A stretch of DNA of 64,000 nucleotides from Hemibagrus wyckioides. Taxonomy: Eukaryota > Chordata > Actinopteri > Siluriformes > Bagridae. The notes under the pieces are model-generated. The model saw only the letters and a list, made by a program, of their open reading frames with translations, searched no databases and was not told the DNA's origin. The position numbers and the translations under genes are program-made. The stretch spans positions 14,068,205 through 14,132,204 of the forward strand of contig NC_080726.1 in NCBI RefSeq assembly GCF_019097595.1, written 5' to 3'. Each line of letters begins with the position of its first letter. The stretch's first letter is position 1. Below, one piece after another: positions 63,001 through 64,000 of this stretch.

Positions 63001-63432
63001 TGTGACCGTAATGATAAAGACTTTCAACAGTTCTCTCTGCTTAAACTTATAGCAACTGTCATATGAACATGATCGTATGAAATTTGTCTTAATATCATTT
63101 ATGCATGTGTCTTGGTTCCGTTTAATGTTTGATTAACAACAAACCATGATCAGGTTTATTCAAAACTATGAAATGTGTAGCGTAACCAGTATCTTGTGTG
63201 CGCATCTCTCCAGTGTAGGGTCAGAAAGCTCCATGCTGGATGAGGTACCACCTGATACTGTTCCCAGCTGTCCACCCACAGAGCAAGCACAAAAGATAGG
63301 AGGGGTTCGGCTGAATGTCCCCTGCAGCATTCAGAAGAACATCCAGCAATACAGGAAGGAGTATGATTCCTACCTGCGCCTGGTGTCCCATGCAGCAGTG
63401 GGAAGTTTTAACCCCTGGGCTGTAGCAGAAAG
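49224..63432 (+). CDS. Moonraker (KIAA0753/OFIP) centriolar satellite protein, 3' end outside the window
   Basis: Orthologue of human KIAA0753, which acts at centriolar satellites with OFD1 and FOPNL and is needed for centriole duplication and cilia (known from the family). Coding exons: 49224-49346, 51000-51293, 51402-51648, 51733-51839, 52417-52479, 52566-52787, 52917-53103, 53629-53816, 54102-54232, 54973-55116, 55882-55971, 56077-56164, 56477-56545, 57403-57525, 57822-57897, 58852-58972 and 63214-63432. All phases agree, giving about 830 residues so far (human 967). Diagnostic blocks: [32 protein letters not shown] with [59 protein letters not shown] and [20 protein letters not shown]. 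The last donor (GTAAGA at 63433) shows that about 45 C-terminal residues lie beyond the window. The exact acceptor of exon 7 (52917) is the least certain junction. Confidence 0.93.
49424..49843. mobile_element. Tc1/mariner-type MITE in moonraker intron 1
   Basis: Ends TACACCGATCAAGCATAACA and the reverse complement of the right end (TACACCAATCAGGCATAACA) form inverted repeats of about 28 bases with three mismatches, bordered by TA. The interior retains decayed transposon sequence without an open transposase frame. The ends are those of a fish Tc1-like family distinct from the copy at 44942. Confidence 0.75.
50040..50410 (+). mobile_element. SINE copy split by a Tc1-like end fragment
   Basis: The SINE head (CATCTCACAGCTCCAGAGTT...GAGTGTGGGTTAC) lies at 50043-50095. 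The family tail (GAGACCCTGAATAAAGTGGT, then TGCTGAAAATGAATGAA) lies at 50369-50405. Between them, at 50190-50340, is a different element end, CAGTGCCTTGCAAAAGTATT followed by CATACCCC and TTGTCACCTTACAATCACAA, typical of another fish Tc1-like family. A later insertion into the SINE explains the order. Confidence 0.6.
58439..58739. mobile_element. Non-autonomous hAT-type element
   Basis: The left end CAGAGGTCCCCAACC and the right end GGTTGAGGACCCCTG are inverted repeats (13 of 15 matching). Subterminal GGACCGG/CGGCC-rich words (TGGACCGGCTTGATACCGGA; GGCCTGGTACTGGTCTGTGG) are typical of fish hAT/Charlie MITEs. An internal (TA)n run is present. No clear 8-bp target duplication was seen. It lies in a moonraker intron. 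Confidence 0.7.
58809..58822 (+). promoter_or_regulatory. CTCF-like core motif in a moonraker intron
   Basis: CCAGCAGGTGGCAC fits the core CCASYAGRKGGCRS at all 14 positions. It lies 30 bases before the splice acceptor of the exon starting at 58852. Binding is inferred from sequence only. Confidence 0.45.
59992..60052. repeat. (GATA)n microsatellite
   Basis: About 15 TAGA/GATA units with almost no interruption, in the large last visible intron of moonraker. Confidence 0.95.
60180..60545 (-). mobile_element. LINE C-terminal fragment
   Basis: The minus-strand frame from 60536 reads [20 protein letters not shown], then [20 protein letters not shown] and [18 protein letters not shown]. This is the conserved region after the reverse transcriptase in non-LTR elements of fish: IVKTA.KIIG..LP followed by HPSH.LF.LLPSGKRYRSI-like sequence. 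It is truncated at both ends. Confidence 0.7.
61215..61765. mobile_element. Decayed Tc1-like MITE with hairpin end
   Basis: ATTTAGAAGGATGTGGAACA...CATTATATGGGCA (61229-61274) and its near-perfect inverse (about 61301-61345, two mismatches in 45) form a hairpin. The rest (GCTTTCAGCTTGATTTTGGA, GTGTGGCTGTGGGGATTTG, CAGTGGGGTTGAGATCTGTG, GGGGCATTGTCATGCTGGAA) follows the sequence of a common fish Tc1-type MITE, up to CTTTGCTTCCAACTTTGTG at about 61695. Confidence 0.7.
61766..63213. other. Moonraker intron, unassigned
   Basis: No exon with coding resemblance to moonraker or any repeat family was recognised between the MITE and the exon at 63214. Confidence 0.4.
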
Positions 63433-63470
63433 GTAAGACCTTGATACATAAAAACCATAAATAAAAACCA

Positions 63471-63535
63471 TCTCTCTCTCTCTCTATAAAAGAGAGAGAG
63501 AGCAGTGTATTGAGTTCATATATATATATATATAT
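63471..63535. repeat. (CT)n, (GA)n and (TA)n tracts
   Basis: A (CT)n run is followed after TATAAAA by a complementary (GA)n run, a potential small hairpin. A (TA)n run follows, into which the next Tc1 copy is inserted. Confidence 0.85.
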
Positions 63536-64000
63536 ATATTGCCAAAAGTATTCGCTCACCCATCCAAATAATCAGAATCAGGTGTTCCAATCACTTCCAT
63601 GGCCACAGGTGTATAAAATCAAGCACCTAGGCATGCAGACTGTTTTTACAAACATTTGTGAAAGAATGGGTCGCTCTCAGGAGCTCAGTGAATTCCAGCG
63701 TGGAACTGTGATAGGATGCCACCTGTGCAACAAATCCAGTCGTGGAATTTCCTCGCTCCTAAATATTCCACAGTCAACTGTCAGCTGTATTATAAGAACG
63801 TGGAAGTGTTTGGGAACGACAGCAACTCAGCCACGAAGTGGTAGGCCACGTAAACTGACGGAGCGGGGTCAGCGGATGCTGAGGCGCATAGTGCGAAGAG
63901 GTCGCCAACTTTCTGCAGAGTCAATCGCTACAGACCTCCAAACTTCATGTGGCCTTCAGATTAGCTCAAGAACAGTGTGCAGAGAGCTTCATGGAATGGG
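63536..64000 (+). mobile_element. Second copy of the Tc1-like transposon, cut by the window end
   Basis: From TATTGCCAAAAGTATTCGCT it is nearly identical to 44942-45410. The transposase start region is open through the DNA-binding part ([38 protein letters not shown]). The first bases of the left end are merged into a (TA)n run. It lies in a moonraker intron. Confidence 0.92.

Overview
The window is vertebrate nuclear DNA, almost certainly from a teleost and probably an otophysan such as a catfish. The evidence is spliced genes with vertebrate orthologues, many Tc1/mariner copies and relics, Tx1-like LINE pieces, tRNA-type SINEs and abundant AT, CT, GA and GATA microsatellites. The species is an inference; the genes and repeats were read directly.

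Layout. Bases 1-9100 are a transposon graveyard: an inverted-repeat element, a broken PIF1-type (Helitron-like) helicase, two Tx1-like LINE relics on the minus strand, a Tc1 fragment and a 22-bp minisatellite. From 11369 to 9128 (minus strand) lies an unrecognised multi-exon gene whose exons are tandemly duplicated acidic/basic modules. A four-copy 44-bp repeat carrying a CTCF-like motif sits beside its second exon. At 14282-15430 (plus) is a small two-exon gene of unknown identity. Its frame is cut by a TGA but continues open for 69 codons. Bases 15641-21462 are mostly repeats and unassigned sequence.

Four genes are recognised with confidence. PPM1D (Wip1 phosphatase) lies at 26869-21463 on the minus strand with six exons and a perfect CRE in its promoter. 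CCDC9 lies at 29481-41075 on the plus strand with about 15 coding exons, one GC-AG intron and a 45-nt cassette-like exon. A single-exon InaF-motif gene (INAFM type) lies at 43389-43670. Moonraker (KIAA0753/OFIP), a centriolar satellite protein, starts at 49224 and runs off the right edge; 17 coding exons are placed. CCDC9 next to an INAFM gene matches the human CCDC9-INAFM1 and CCDC9B-INAFM2 neighbourhoods.

The intergenic and intronic space is filled by Tc1-like elements (one nearly intact at 44942-46188 and a second copy cut by the window end), foldback MITEs, SINEs, a hAT MITE and LINE fragments. A perfect 78-bp palindrome at 46198-46275 looks like an inverted duplication of a SINE head. 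The genes do not form a shared pathway. PPM1D is a nuclear stress phosphatase, CCDC9 an RNA-associated protein, INAFM a small membrane protein and moonraker a centriole/cilium protein.
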